A stretch of 64,000 nt of DNA from Aralia elata. Lineage: Eukaryota; Streptophyta; Magnoliopsida; Apiales; Araliaceae. Shown here piece after piece: positions 46,083 to 57,210 of the stretch. The translations under genes and the position numbers were made by a program. A model generated the notes under the pieces. It did no database searches. It worked only from the letters and a program-made list of their open reading frames with translations, and had not been told where the DNA came from. Location of the stretch: the NCBI GenBank assembly GCA_034770075.1, contig CM068385.1, positions 57,172,746 to 57,236,745 on the forward strand, given 5' to 3'. Position 1 is the stretch's first letter. Each line of letters opens with the position of its first letter.

Positions 46083-47189
46083 TTATTCCGAATTATTACC
46101 ATAAACTTCCACAGCCCCGTGAGGAAATGCGTGCTTGACAATGAACGGCCCCGACCAACGTGACTTGAGCTTTCCAAGAAAAAGCCTCAATCTAGAGTTG
46201 TATAGCAATACCGCTTGGCCAGGCTCGAATTTCCTGTCAACAATTTTCTTATCATGCCATTTTTTTACCTTCTCCTTGTACAATTTTGAATTCTCATAAG
46301 CTTGCAGTCGGAACTCATCAAGTTCATTGAGCTGAAGAAGCCTTTTCTCGTCGGCAGCTGTGAGATCAAAATTCATCTTTCTTATGGCCTAGAACGCCTT
46401 ATGCTCAAGTTCAACTAGGAGATGGCCTGCCTTGCCATAAACTAGCTGGCATGGTGACATGCCGATGGGTGTCTTATAAGCCGTTCTGTACGCCTAAAGT
46501 GCATCATCCAGCTTTGTTGACCAATCCTTTCTTGTAGGATTGACGATCTTTTCCAGAATTTTCTTCACTTCTCTGTTAGAGACCTCAGCTTGACCATTGG
46601 TTTGGGGGTGATATACAGTAGCAATTCTGTGATTGACCCCATATTTTCCCAAGAGGGCTGTAAAGTGTTTATTGCAAAAATGACTCCCTTCATCACTGAT
46701 CATGGCCCTTGGAGTACCGAACCTTGTGAAGATATTCTTTTGAAGAAATTTTAGCACTACCTTGGAGTCATTAGTAGGCAATGCAGCTGCCTCCACCCAT
46801 TTAGATACATAATCCACTGCCAAGAGAATGTATAGATTGTTGAAAGAGGGCGGGAATGGCCCCATGAAGTCTATACCCCAAACGTCAAAGACTTCAACCT
46901 CAAGGATCATGTTCAAAGGCATTTCATGTCGTTTAGAGATGTTCCCCATTCGTTGACATCTATCACATCTTAGAACAAACTGATGAGCATTTTTAAACAA
47001 AGATGGCTAGAAGAACCCTGCTTGCAACACCCTAGTAGCCGTCTTTTTACCCTCGTAATGACCTCCATATAACGAATCATGACAGTGATGAAGAATGCTC
47101 TCAACCTCACTTTGTGGAACACACCTTTGAATCATTTGGTCCACATAATGTTTGAACAGATACGGCTCATCCCACATATACCTCTTCAC
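46083..47189 (-). pseudogene. Athila integrase
   Basis: The zinc finger part (ILHHCHDSLYGGHYEGKKTA, then LRCDRCQRMGN) is interrupted by a TAG at a Trp position. The core has VWGIDFMGPFPPSFN (Asp), AMISDEGSHFCN (Asp) and NGQAEVSNREVKK (Glu). The C-terminal part (KMNFDLTAADEKRLLQLNEL through GPFIVKHAFPHGAVEVY) runs to 46083. Further TAGs in place of Trp lie at about 46494 and 46390. It would insert element DNA, but this copy is inactive. Confidence 0.85.
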
Positions 47190-47720
47190 GTCATGAAGAA
47201 ACTTTTTCTTTTACTGCCACGACAAGTCTGGGGGAGTGTGTTACTAGCCAAGTAGTTAGCAAAATCAGCATACCATGGAATTTCGCCTTGAACCACAAAC
47301 AGTTGTTCATCCGGGAAAGACTCATTGATTAGAACTTTGTCTTCCTTATCATGACTCGGATTCTCCAATCTAGATAGATGGCCGACTACTTGGTTTTCAG
47401 TCCCCTTTTTATCCCGAATTTCTAAGTCAAACTCTTGCAGCAATAAGATCCATCTAATCAACCTCGGTTTAGCATCTTTCTTTGCAATTAGATACCGAAT
47501 AGCTGAATGGTCCGTGAATACAACCACCCTTGTTCCAATCAAGTAAGATCGAAACTTGTCAAAAGCATAAACTACTGCAAGCAACTCCTTCTCGGTAGTG
47601 GTGTAGTTGAGTTGTGCATCAGTTAAGGTTTTGCTGGCGTAGTAAATAGCATGAAAAACCTTCTCCTTATGTTATCCCAAAACAACACCAACTGCATAAT
47701 CACTGGCATCACACATCAAT
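47186..47720 (-). pseudogene. Athila RNase H
   Basis: It contains FHAIYYASKTLTDAQLNYTT, KELLAVVYAFDKFRSYLIGT and VVVFTDHSAIRYL. The final motif is VVGHLSRLE where VADHLSRLE is usual, losing an acidic residue. A TAA in place of Gln occurs near 47670. A one-base expansion of a T run at about 47725 disconnects it from RT. Confidence 0.78.
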
Positions 47721-48552
47721 TCGAAAAGGCTTTGACCAATCCGGAGCAACTATTACTGGTGCGGTGGTCAATTTCTTCTTTAAAAGCTCAAATGCGATCA
47801 AACACTCTTCATCAAACTTGAATGACACATCTTTCTCTAGTAAACTGCATAAAGGCTTTGCGATCTTAGAAAAGTCCTTTATGAACCTTCGGTAAAATCC
47901 AGCATGTCCCAGAAAACTGCAAATACCCTTCACTGAAGTTGGTGGAGGTAAATTTTCAATTGTTTCAAGTTTTGCTCTATCCACCTCTAGACCTTTTAAT
48001 GACACTTTATGCCCAAGTATGATCCCCTCTTGCACCATGAAGTGACATTTTTCCCAGTTGAGCACTAGATTAGTTTCCACACATCTCTTCAGCACTAGAA
48101 CTAGATTTTCCAAGCAATTATCAAATGAATCACCAAATACTGAAAAGTTATCCATGAAAACTTCTACATTGCGTTCCACCAAATCCGAGAAAATTACCAT
48201 CATGCACCTTTGAAAAGTGGCCGGTGCATTACACAATCCGATTGAAACCCTTCTAAACGCAAAAGTACCAAATGGGCGTGTGAAAGTGGTCTTTTCTTGG
48301 TCCTCTGGAGCAATAGCAATCTGATTATAGCCCGAATAACCATCCAGCAAGCAATAGTACCTATGTCCTGCCAGTTTGTCTAACATCTGATCAATAAAAG
48401 GCAGTGGAAAATGATCCTTTCGGGTTGCCTTGTTAAGTTTCCGGTAATCCATGCAAACCCTCCAACTAGTTACTATTCTTGTTGGAATCAACTCATTATT
48501 TTCATTGGCTACAACCGTCATACCCCCTTTCTTGGGTACACACTGAACTGGG
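47709..48552 (-). pseudogene. Athila reverse transcriptase, 5' part removed by the Tat insertion
   Basis: It starts at the insertion point (PVQCVPKKGGMTVV) and contains WRVCMDYRKLNKATRKDHFP, YSGYNQIAIAPEDQEKTTF and FGTFAFRRVSIGLCNAPATF. The active site reads VFMDNFSVFG, Asn replacing the second Asp expected in FMDDFSVFG. It ends in a frameshift after PDWSKPF. The N-terminal part should lie on the far side of the Tat element. Confidence 0.85.
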
Positions 48553-50661
48553 TGTCGACGCCGGTAGGAATCGCTTAACGCGGGGGTTGTAACCCTTTCC
48601 AATTTTAGCCTTTTTATTAGATGATTTTTTTGGAAAAGGTCGGCATTAATGTCGACGGGGTTTTTAAAGATCGTTTTTATGATGAGCCAATTTAACCAGA
48701 GTCGCCAGTTGGTATATTTGAAATGGATGTACCAACTCATCCGAGTTTTCATTTTTATAAATCGCTGGCTCATATGTGACTCCGAATTAATTGGTCTGCG
48801 AATCGAGATTCATAGAGTTCGGGGGCTTGCTTAAGTGAGGGGAAGGTGTTAGGCACCCCTCGACTTCCGTGAAGCACGGTTACCGCAATCTTGATGCTTT
48901 CCTATCCTTTAATTCATGAAATGTGTGTGTGCGTGTATGTGTGTGTGTGCCTATGTAAATGTTGTGGTGAGCTTGCATAAAAGAATCATTTGGATTATTA
49001 GGGAAAATTGTGTTCTAATTTGAGCATGTCTTAGAACGTCCATCGGCTTAAACGAGAAAGCTTTTATGAGAAAAGGATTGATTTTAATTAGCAAAAACTA
49101 TGAGATTAAGCGTCGTTTTGGCGAAACAAGAGTTTTAAACCTTCGTAAAAATAGGAATCGAAATCTATACATTGCCTTCATAAAATGATGGGCAACTTTT
49201 AGGATATCTTTCACCCTACGCACCAAGATTTAATAAAACGTTGTTTTATTTTTATAAAACCATTTTTGTGACGTTTGAAAACGACTTTCTTTAGCCTTCT
49301 CGTTTAATAGAAATCGACCTCCAAATTTTAGCTACGTGATGCTAACCTCCTAGTTTGCTTGATTTTAAGGAAAAACCTTCATCGTTTAATCTTTGAAATT
49401 ATTTTTTGTGTCACAAAATCCAATCAAGCATAAACACGCGTCGGGGCTATTCATGGGCATGTAAACCATCAAAATAACCCCAAACGCCCACAATCACAAG
49501 TTTCACTATTTCGGGGCCTTAAACACGATTATCGCCTTGGCGTCGTTTTAAGGCCCGACGATTACATATTTACAATAACGGATACATCCACCCGATTACA
49601 TACATTCAAAAATGTCCATCATCGGATTTGGACCACGGGGTCACATTCCTAGGCTCACATCCGAACTTATTGCACAACCACCAAATGGATATAACGAAAA
49701 TAAACAACAACGGGATGCCTAACACTCTAGGATATCTTACAATGATGATCGAAATACACTATGAACGATACCATATCATAATAGCTAAGATTTGCACCAA
49801 ATGGATATCATCGGGCTATTAGGGGGAATTTCATTCCGATGAGACCCTCACTAATAGTCCCTAACCCATGGCTTCACAATAACATATGAGAAAGAACTAC
49901 ATTCAAGGTAATTCGGATGACCAAAAGATTAACAAAATGGTATAACAAAATGCTAAGAACAAATGGTTTTTTCACCTTGCAATTAATCCCCACAATATGT
50001 ATGAATTTGTGTATTGAGTAGAGTAGAAAATATGCGATATAATCTCACAAAATTGGTACAATTCCTCACTCTTTTCACTCTTTTCTCTCCTAATTTTTGC
50101 TGTTTTCTTGCTGTTTTTTCTTCTTCTCCCGAACTGTTGCTGCTGCTGAATCCTCCCTCTTTTTTTCTTTCTGTATGCGAACTGGCCTAATATAGCACTG
50201 CCAAGGGCAGCCGCAGATCTATCTGCGGCTGGCCGCAGATATATCTGCGGCTGGCCCTTGGTTCTCCCCCCAGCCGCGCTCGAGTCCCGTGCGCTTCGAG
50301 TCCCGTGCTGCCTCGAGTTCCGTCCTTGGCCGCGAATTGATCTGCGGCTAACTGTGCTGATTTTCTCGTTTTCTGTGCCTCATCTCGATTTTCGTGTCGT
50401 ACCGTTGGTTTCCGCTGACGGGTTTGCGCTCGGCAGTCCGGAACCCGTCGGGAAACGTGCCACGTCATCCGGGCAAGCACAGTGATCAGTAACTGACTCT
50501 CGACATTCGCTTGTTGTCGTGTCGGCTTCAATATCATCCCGTCGTGGTGGTTTTGAGGGTTCGTCTTTATGTCCACCCTTTATTCTCGTGTGCCGGGTCA
50601 ATTGACGATTTTGCCCTCCTGTCAGGGTTAGTATAGGAAATGCAAAAATCGGGTGTCTACA
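48553..50661 (-). repeat. 3' LTR of third Tat element
   Basis: About 2.1 kb with TGTAGACACCC and CGTCGACA ends in element orientation. It is intermediate in divergence from the LTRs at 4668 and 13272. It contains the GCCGCAGAT/ATCTGCGGC palindrome pair at 50206-50258 and a GT-rich microsatellite near 48923. Confidence 0.92.
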
Positions 50662-50674
50662 GCTGCCCCTCTTT
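50662..50674 (-). other. Polypurine tract of third Tat element
   Basis: AAAGAGGGGCAGC in element orientation abuts the TG of the LTR. Confidence 0.82.
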
Positions 50675-50770
50675 ATCATGTTTATGAAATGATAAATGGA
50701 ATGAACAGGATAAAGAATAGACACTCGATGCATGAATGACAGTGCACAAGAATGACAATACATATGTGAT

Positions 50771-52359
50771 TTGCTTGGATCTCCGCCCTTCCCAGGGTTG
50801 TCGTTGGTTTGGATCTTAGCCCTTCCCAGGGTTGTGGTTTGTTTGGATCTTAGCCCTTCCCAGGGTGTTAGTTTGGATCTCAGCCCTTCCCAGGGTGTTA
50901 GTTTGGATCTCAGCCCTTCCCAGGGTTTTTGTTTTGGTTGGATGCCTTCCCAAGTTTGCTCACCACTCTGTCGCGGTTTGCTTGGATGCCTTCCCAGGTT
51001 TGCTCACCACTCTGTCGCGGTTTGCTTGGATCTCAGCCCTTCCCAGGGTTTGTTGTTTTTTGTCTTTTTTCTTTTTGTGGGTATCAGCCCTTCCCAGGGT
51101 TGCTCACCATCTTGTTGTGGTTCGCGTGGATCTCAGCCCTTCCCAGGGTTTGCTCACCACTCTGTCGCGGTTTGCTTGGATGCCTTCCCAGGTTTGCTCA
51201 CCACTCTGTCGCGGTTTGCTTGGATCTCAGCCCTTCCCAGAGTTTGTTGTTTTTTTGTCTTTTTTTCTTTTTGTGGGTATCAGCCCTTCCCAGGGTTGCT
51301 CACCATCTTGTTGTGGTTCGCGTGGATCTCAGCCCTTCCCAGGGTTTGCTCACCACTCTGTCGCGGTTTGCTTGGATGCCTTCCCAGGTTTGCTCACCAC
51401 TCTGTCGCGGTTTGCTTGGATCTCAGCCCTTCCCAGGGTTTGTTGTTGTTTGTCTTTTTTTTCTTTTTGTGGATATCAGCCCTTCCCAGGGTTGCTCACC
51501 ATCTTGTTGTGGTTCGCGTGGATCTCAGCCCTTCCCAGGGTTTGCTCACCACTCTGTCGCGGTTTGCTTGGATGCCTTCCCAGGTTTGCTCACCACTCTG
51601 TCGCGGTTTGCTTGGATCTCAGCCCTTCCCAGGGTTTGTTGTTTTTTGTCTTTTTTCTTTTTGTGGGTATCAGCCCTTCCCAGGGTTGCTCACCATCTTG
51701 TTGTGGTTCGCGTGGATCTCAGCCCTTCCCAGGGTTTGCTCACCACTCTGTCGCGGTTTGCTTGGATGCCTTCCCAGGTTTGCTCACCACTCTGTCGCGG
51801 TTTGCTTGGATCTCAGCCCTTCCCAGGGTTTGTTGTTTTTTGTCTTTTTTTTCTTTTTGTGGATATCAGCCCTTCCCAGGGTTGCTCACCATCTTGTTGT
51901 GGTTCGCGTGGATCTCAGCCCTTCCCAGGGTTTGCTCACCACTCTGTCGCGGTTTGCTTGGATGCCTTCCCAGGTTTGCTCACCACTCTGTCGCGGTTTG
52001 CTTGGATCTCAGCCCTTCCCAGGGTTTGCTCACCACTCTGTCGCGGTTTGCTTGGATGCCTTCCCAGGTTTGCTCACCACTCTGTCGCGGTTTGCTTGGA
52101 TCTCAGCCCTTCCCAGGGTTTGCTCACCACTCTGTCGCGGTTTGCTTGGATGCCTTCCCAGGTTTGCTCACCACTCTGTCGCGGTTTGCTTGGATCTCAG
52201 CCCTTCCCAGGGTTTGTTGTTTTTGTCTTTTTTTCTTTTTGTGGATATCAGCCCTTCCCAGGGTTGCTCACCATCTTGTTGTGGTTCGCGTGGATCTCAG
52301 CCCTTCCCAGGGTTTGCTCACCACTCTGTCGCAGTTTGCTTGGATGCCTTCCCAGGTTT
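50771..52359. repeat. Tandem array with about 195-bp higher-order period
   Basis: Related to the 91-bp array at 7488. Most higher-order units combine GATCTCAGCCCTTCCCAGGG and GATGCCTTCCCAGG half-units with GCTCACCACTCTGTCGCGG linkers and a T-rich spacer (TTTGTTGTTTTTTGTC). Spacer starts at 51049, 51243, 51439, 51635 and 51829 give periods of 194-196 bp. The section at about 51880-52215 lacks one spacer. Long open frames in all plus frames result from repetition. Confidence 0.92.
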
Positions 52360-53000
52360 CTGTCGGGTCTTGCCTTGATTCGTCGTGTTCGACGTCCGAC
52401 TTATTCAGAATTTTGTATTTTATTCTCACATAACGAGTCATGTATGATGCATGCTTTTATTCATGGATAGAGAATGACCCCTGTACAGTCTTTTTGATAC
52501 TATTTTCCACAGGTGTCGTCGCCAGATGCCGTGGTATGCTTGGATCTCGATCCTCCCACAAGATTGGTCGGTGGCTTCTCCGCTGATTGGACGGTTTGTC
52601 GCCGGTGACAGAGATATGACAGATGATCTTCCGGAACGTTCCTGATCCTTATTATTCTTTCCGGTGTCGGCGGGCTTTGCGGAGGGTATTCTGAGCCATT
52701 AGGTCCCGGTCCATCCGGTGTTCACGCATCTCGATTACTACCGAGGCTGAGAGGTATGCTGCTCTTGTTGAGAGAGATGTTGCTATTCTGGCCAGGGATG
52801 TTGTTCATGCTGATAGAGACGCCATTGTATTGCAGACTAAGGCAATTATAGATGCTCACTCTTTCTGAGACCCGTTAGCCGAGCCACTGCTTATTGGATC
52901 GCGTCGACATGATGGGGCAGCAGATTGCAGGGAATGTCGATGCCTCAGATCTATCCACCACTTTATCCATCCTGCTTCGATTAGTTTCAAATTGGTAGAT
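52360..53000 (+). pseudogene. Internally deleted DUF7745 gene remnant
   Basis: After the CTGTACAGTC block (52471-52512) the counterpart of the DUF7745 start is a GTG. It begins SSPDAVVCLDLDPPTRLVG-like coding, soon broken by stops and a large deletion (equivalent of about 2660-3755). The coiled-coil and LLDRVDMMGQQIAG end is still visible to about 52990. Confidence 0.7.
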
Positions 53001-53514
53001 CATTTTATTTCCTGCATGGACTGTGTCAGTTTCATCGGTTATCAAAAGAGAAACCATGTAACAAAATGACTTATTTATATAGACAGGTATTTAAATTTAG
53101 TCATTTTTCCTTTTTGTCGTATCGTTGCCTTTCATTGGACCCTCATTTTATCCAGCTAACCATGATTTTGATATTTCGCCTTCTTTCTCTTCTCAAGTCT
53201 TGATGGGGACTTGTCAGATATTGCCGCATGTCCTGTCGATTTCATCGGCTGAGTCTTAGATTCGGGCTAACTGCTTGGTTGGGTTAGGGCTAGGTTATTT
53301 GAGATGAAACTGATCAGGTGGCTGGTTTTCGGGAGAGTTTCGAGGGTGTCGGAAGGTTTTCTGGCTATTGGGAATCGGTTTTGATAGAAGAAAGGGTTAT
53401 TTGTAAGGAATGGGACCGTGCCACAATGGCTGCCTACGTACCCCCACAAGTCGGGAGATCAGGTCCTACGTAGTTCGTTCCTCCAAAGAACGAGGAGAAA
53501 AATGATGAGGGATA

Positions 53515-53561
<47 letters not shown>

Positions 53562-53579
53562 TTTTTTTTCATATAAACG
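53001..53579. other. Downstream non-coding block, TA and T tracts
   Basis: This is colinear with 4019-4527 and 9371-9962. It ends in a TA repeat and a T run (about 53512-53569) just after the integrase stop. Confidence 0.65.
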
Positions 53580-55415
53580 CTTCACCGAGTCGGAATTAAG
53601 GGGTTGTGGAAACACCTCCCCATCCATCTCTTGCAATATAAGGGCTCCTCCGGACAGCACTTTCTTAATCACAAAAGGCCCCTCCCAGTTCGGGGCAAAC
53701 TTCCCTTTGGCTTCGTCTTGACAAGGCATTACTCTCTTTAACACTAGGTCATTTTCTTTGAATTTTCGAGGTCTTATCTTCTTGTCGTATGATCGGGAGA
53801 TCCTTTGCTGATATAACTGACCGTGCAACACAGCGGCCACCCTCCTTTCATCAATTAGGGCCAATTGGTCATATCGACTTTGCATCCAATCCTCCTCGTT
53901 TATCTGAGCATCAATCAAGATTCTGAGGGACGCCATCTCAACCTCAACTGGCAGAACCGCCTCCATTCCGTATACCAGAGCGTACGGGGTTGCCCCTGTA
54001 GAAGTACGTACCGACGTTCTGTACGCCAACAAGGTGAGAGGTAGCAGATCCGGCCATCCCCGATGATTAGCGGACATTTTCGCCATGATCTTCTTGATAT
54101 TCTTATTTGCAGCCTCTACTGCCCCATTCATCTTAGGACGGTAAATGACAGAATTGAGGTGTTTGATCTTAAACTGGTCGCATAATCCCTTCATGAGGGC
54201 ATTGTTCAAATTCTTGGCATTGTCGGAGACTAAAACCTCAGGTTGCCCGTATCGGCAGATGACATTATTCCTGATGAAACCGACGATGATCTCCTGAGTT
54301 ACTTTGGGGAAGGAAGCTGCTTCTACCCATTTAGTGAAGTAATCGATCATGACGAAGATGAATCGGTGGCCGTTGCTTGCTTTGGGCTCTATTGGTCCGA
54401 TCACATCCATACCCCACATTGAGAATGGCCAAGGGGAGGTCATACAGTGCAGTTCATTGGGGGGCGCATGGATAACATTACCGTGCGCCTGGCATTGGTA
54501 ACACCGTTTGACGTGATCATCACAGTCGGCTTTCAGCGTCAACCAGTAATGCCCCGTTCTCAAAATCTTCTTGGCCAGCATCGGCCCACTCATGTGTGGC
54601 CCACACACTCCACCATGTACTTCGTCCATAATCTTTTGGGCCTGTGTTTCATTTACACATCGTAGCAATCCCAAATTGGCATCCCTTTTGTACAGTGAAT
54701 CTCCGCTCAGATAAAATTTCATTGCCATCTTTTGAATTCTCAACCTCTCCGCTCGGCTGGCTTGGTCGGGAATGGATCTATCCCTCAGATATTCCCTTAT
54801 GTCGTGATACCAAGGCTGCTTTGGCAGAACCCCCTCGTCCGATAGTACCGCCACGTGCTCCTCGTATGCCGGGGCGTTCTGCACTGCTATCTCAATCTGT
54901 GGAACGTCCCTGCTCTTGATTGTGTGGATTAGGGAAGCTAAAGTCGCCAATGCATCGGCGAAATCATTTCGTCCCCGGGGGATATGTCGGAAAGCGATAT
55001 CTTCGAACTCTTGCATCAGTTGGATAACGCAACGGTGGTATGGAAGCAACCGGAGCTCTTTAGTGTTGTACATCCCGATCGCTTGTCTGATTACCAGCTC
55101 CGAATCCCCGAACACCGCTAACCTTTTCACTCCCATGTCACGGGCCAAACGGAGTCCCAAGATACACCCCTCGTATTCAGCGGTGTTGTTTCGAGTTACT
55201 GAACTGCAATTTAGTGGCTACGGGGTATTTGCTCTCCCTGTGATAGAGACCAAGACTGCTCCGGCTCCTGCCCCCTCCGCATTCATGGCACCATCAAAAT
55301 ATAATTTCCAGAACTGCCCCTCGTCATCTCCTCTCGCGCGCAAGATCCAGAATACATCTTCGCCCGGCAGAGGAGTGTCTAAAGGCTCCATTCCCCCTGA
55401 TGGCGCTTCTGCCAA
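53466..55415 (-). CDS. Archaeal-type RNase H and integrase of third Tat element
   Basis: The long open frame (55160-53466) covers the second half of the archaeal-type RNase H (Asp in VFGDSELVIRQAI, Asp in RNDFADALATLA). An intact H-H-C-C finger follows, ending DCDDHVKRCYQCQAHGN, where the outer copy has a stop. The full integrase core has Asp in WGMDVIGP, Asp in VLVSDNAKNL and Glu in NGAVEAANK, with a C-terminal domain ending SDSVKRLYE. The first part of the RNase H (LYFDGAMNAEG) lies in another frame at 55218-55415 because of small indels at about 55190-55240. The last codons run into poly-Lys from the T tract and are not genuine. Confidence 0.85.
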
Positions 55416-57069
55416 TTGATCTGCAATTCCCTGCCCCTTTCATGGCTTTCTGAGTTACGTACACAATGTCGAACTGCTGTAAGATTAACTGCCATCTTGA
55501 AAGTCGACAGTTCAGCATGGGCCGTTCAAAGATATATTTCAGGGGATCCATCCTTGATATCAGATACGTGGTGTGCCCATGGAGATAATGCTGTAATCTC
55601 ATTGCAGCCCAAGCCAAAGCACAACAGGTCCTTTCGATAGGGGTGTAATTCTGTTCACATCGGCTAAATCTCTTGCTGAGGTAATAAATGGCCTGCTCCT
55701 TGCCTGATTCATTCTTCTGCCCCAGCATACAGCCCATCGCAATGTCATTGACTGATATATACATGAATAGAGGGATCTCATCCTTCGGGGGTACCAGCAC
55801 GGGTGCTTCCGTCAGCTGCTTCTTAATGATCTGAAAGGCTTCATGGCATTGCTCATTCCATTCTTGGGAGACATCTTTTCTTAACAGCTTGAAAATTGGC
55901 TCGCACGTGGTTGTCAAATGGGATATGAAGCGGCTGATGAAATTTATTCTTCCTAGAAATCCTCTTATTTCCTTTTCAGTGCGGGGTGCCGGCATATCCA
56001 CAATGGCCTTAATCTTGGCCGGATCCAACTCGATGCCACGATCACTAACCAGGAATCCCAAGAGTTTGCCCGATTGCACTCCGAAAGCACACTTTGCCGG
56101 GTTAAGCCTTAAATTATATTTTCTGAGCCGGTCAAATAGCTTTTGGAGATGGGTCACATGATCAGATTCTATCTTTGACTTCACGATAATGTCGTCCACG
56201 TAGACCTCTATCTCCTTGTGCATCATATCGTGGAACAGGGCCATCATAGCTCTTTGATAAGTAGCCCCTGCATTTGTGAGACCGAAAGCCAACCGTCTAT
56301 AGCAGAAAGTGCCCCAAGGGGTGATGAAGGCTGTTTTCTCCCGGTCCTCCTCTGCCACCATTATCTGATGATACCCCGCAAAGCAATCAACGAAAGAGTA
56401 CATCTCGTATTGGGCTGTGTTATCCACCAATATGTGTATAAAAGGTACTGGGAAATTATCCTTGAGACTGGCCTTGTTCAGATCTCTATAGTCAACACAT
56501 ACCCTCACCTTTCCTCCAGGCTTAGCCACTGGGACCACATTGGACAACCATTCTGGGTAGGTGGACACCATGATGATTCCAGCCCTGAACTGTTTGATGA
56601 TCTCCTCCTTTACCTTCAAGCTCCATTCTGGTTTTAGCTTTCTTAGTTTTTGCTTGACAGGCCTGAAACCCTCTTTGATGGGTAGCTGGTGTACCACAAT
56701 GTCGGTGGATAATCCGATCATGTCCTCATGAGACCAGGCGAACACATCCTCATACTGGCGTAGTAACTTGGTCATTTCTACTTTCTGGTTAGGGGTCAGG
56801 TCTGCCCCTATCTTGAGCTCTTTGGGTTGGTCAGGGGTTCCGATATTTATGGTGACGGTTTGGTCTAAGTTGGGTTTGGGTTTATCCTCGACCCATCCTT
56901 TGATCTCGTCAGGCGCGTCGTCGTAATCTGTCTCGTCCTGCTCAATACCCATTAAATCGAAATCCAGCTCGATATCAAAATCATAGTCATCATTCAAATT
57001 TGAGGGATCGCTTGTTAAGCAAGGAATACTCAAATTGGTACACCTGACATTGAAACAAAATACTGTCAT
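55324..57069 (-). CDS. Pre-RT linker, reverse transcriptase and RNase H of third Tat element
   Basis: One open frame of about 580 codons. It holds the linker (DFDLMGIEQDETDYDDAPDE), then RT with KVRVCVDYRDLNKASLKDNF, the active site EIEVYVDDIIVKS and GFLVSDRGIELDPAKI, where the outer copy has a stop. The connection and RNase H region (YYLSKRFSRCEQNYTPIE, LHGHTTYLISRMDPLKYIF) follow. A one-base insertion near 55435 shifts the end (AMKGAGNCRS instead of AMKGQGIADQ). Apart from that indel the catalytic residues are intact. This may be the closest to a functional pol in the window. Confidence 0.88.
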   Translation of the reverse strand: MTVFCFNVRCTNLSIPCLTSDPSNLNDDYDFDIELDFDLMGIEQDETDYDDAPDEIKGWVEDKPKPNLDQTVTINIGTPDQPKELKIGADLTPNQKVEMTKLLRQYEDVFAWSHEDMIGLSTDIVVHQLPIKEGFRPVKQKLRKLKPEWSLKVKEEIIKQFRAGIIMVSTYPEWLSNVVPVAKPGGKVRVCVDYRDLNKASLKDNFPVPFIHILVDNTAQYEMYSFVDCFAGYHQIMVAEEDREKTAFITPWGTFCYRRLAFGLTNAGATYQRAMMALFHDMMHKEIEVYVDDIIVKSKIESDHVTHLQKLFDRLRKYNLRLNPAKCAFGVQSGKLLGFLVSDRGIELDPAKIKAIVDMPAPRTEKEIRGFLGRINFISRFISHLTTTCEPIFKLLRKDVSQEWNEQCHEAFQIIKKQLTEAPVLVPPKDEIPLFMYISVNDIAMGCMLGQKNESGKEQAIYYLSKRFSRCEQNYTPIERTCCALAWAAMRLQHYLHGHTTYLISRMDPLKYIFERPMLNCRLSRWQLILQQFDIVYVTQKAMKGAGNCRSIGRSAIRGNGAFRHSSAGRRCILDLARERR

Positions 57070-57210
57070 ATATATAATTCATCTTTCCACAATGGTCGCT
57101 CTTAAAATAACATGACAAACTAACATAGTTATGCAAAATATAAAATAAAGAACCAAAACTGGTAGACATTCATCCCCCACTCTCCGGGGTCTACCCCCCG
57201 ATACCGTGTT

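Larger units (their letters stand above)
40807..48552 (-). mobile_element. Athila-type Ty3/Gypsy element, interrupted in RT by a Tat element
   Basis: On the minus strand RT, RNase H and integrase are followed by a long region with an env-like protein. The PPT AAGTTTGGGGG and a 1.6-kb LTR come next. This order and the RT/INT sequences are Athila-like. The upstream half (gag, protease, 5' LTR) must lie right of the inserted Tat element, outside the window. Many Trp codons have become TAG. Confidence 0.85.

Noticed and set aside
50771..52470. Long open frames over the second array
   Set aside because: Same reason: tandem repetition without stops in all three plus frames. The T-rich spacer gives Phe/Leu-rich text that mimics membrane segments.
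53512..53569. T run as the poly(A) tail of a LINE or processed gene
   Set aside because: It occurs at the same place in another Tat copy and has no LINE coding next to it, so it is part of the element family.
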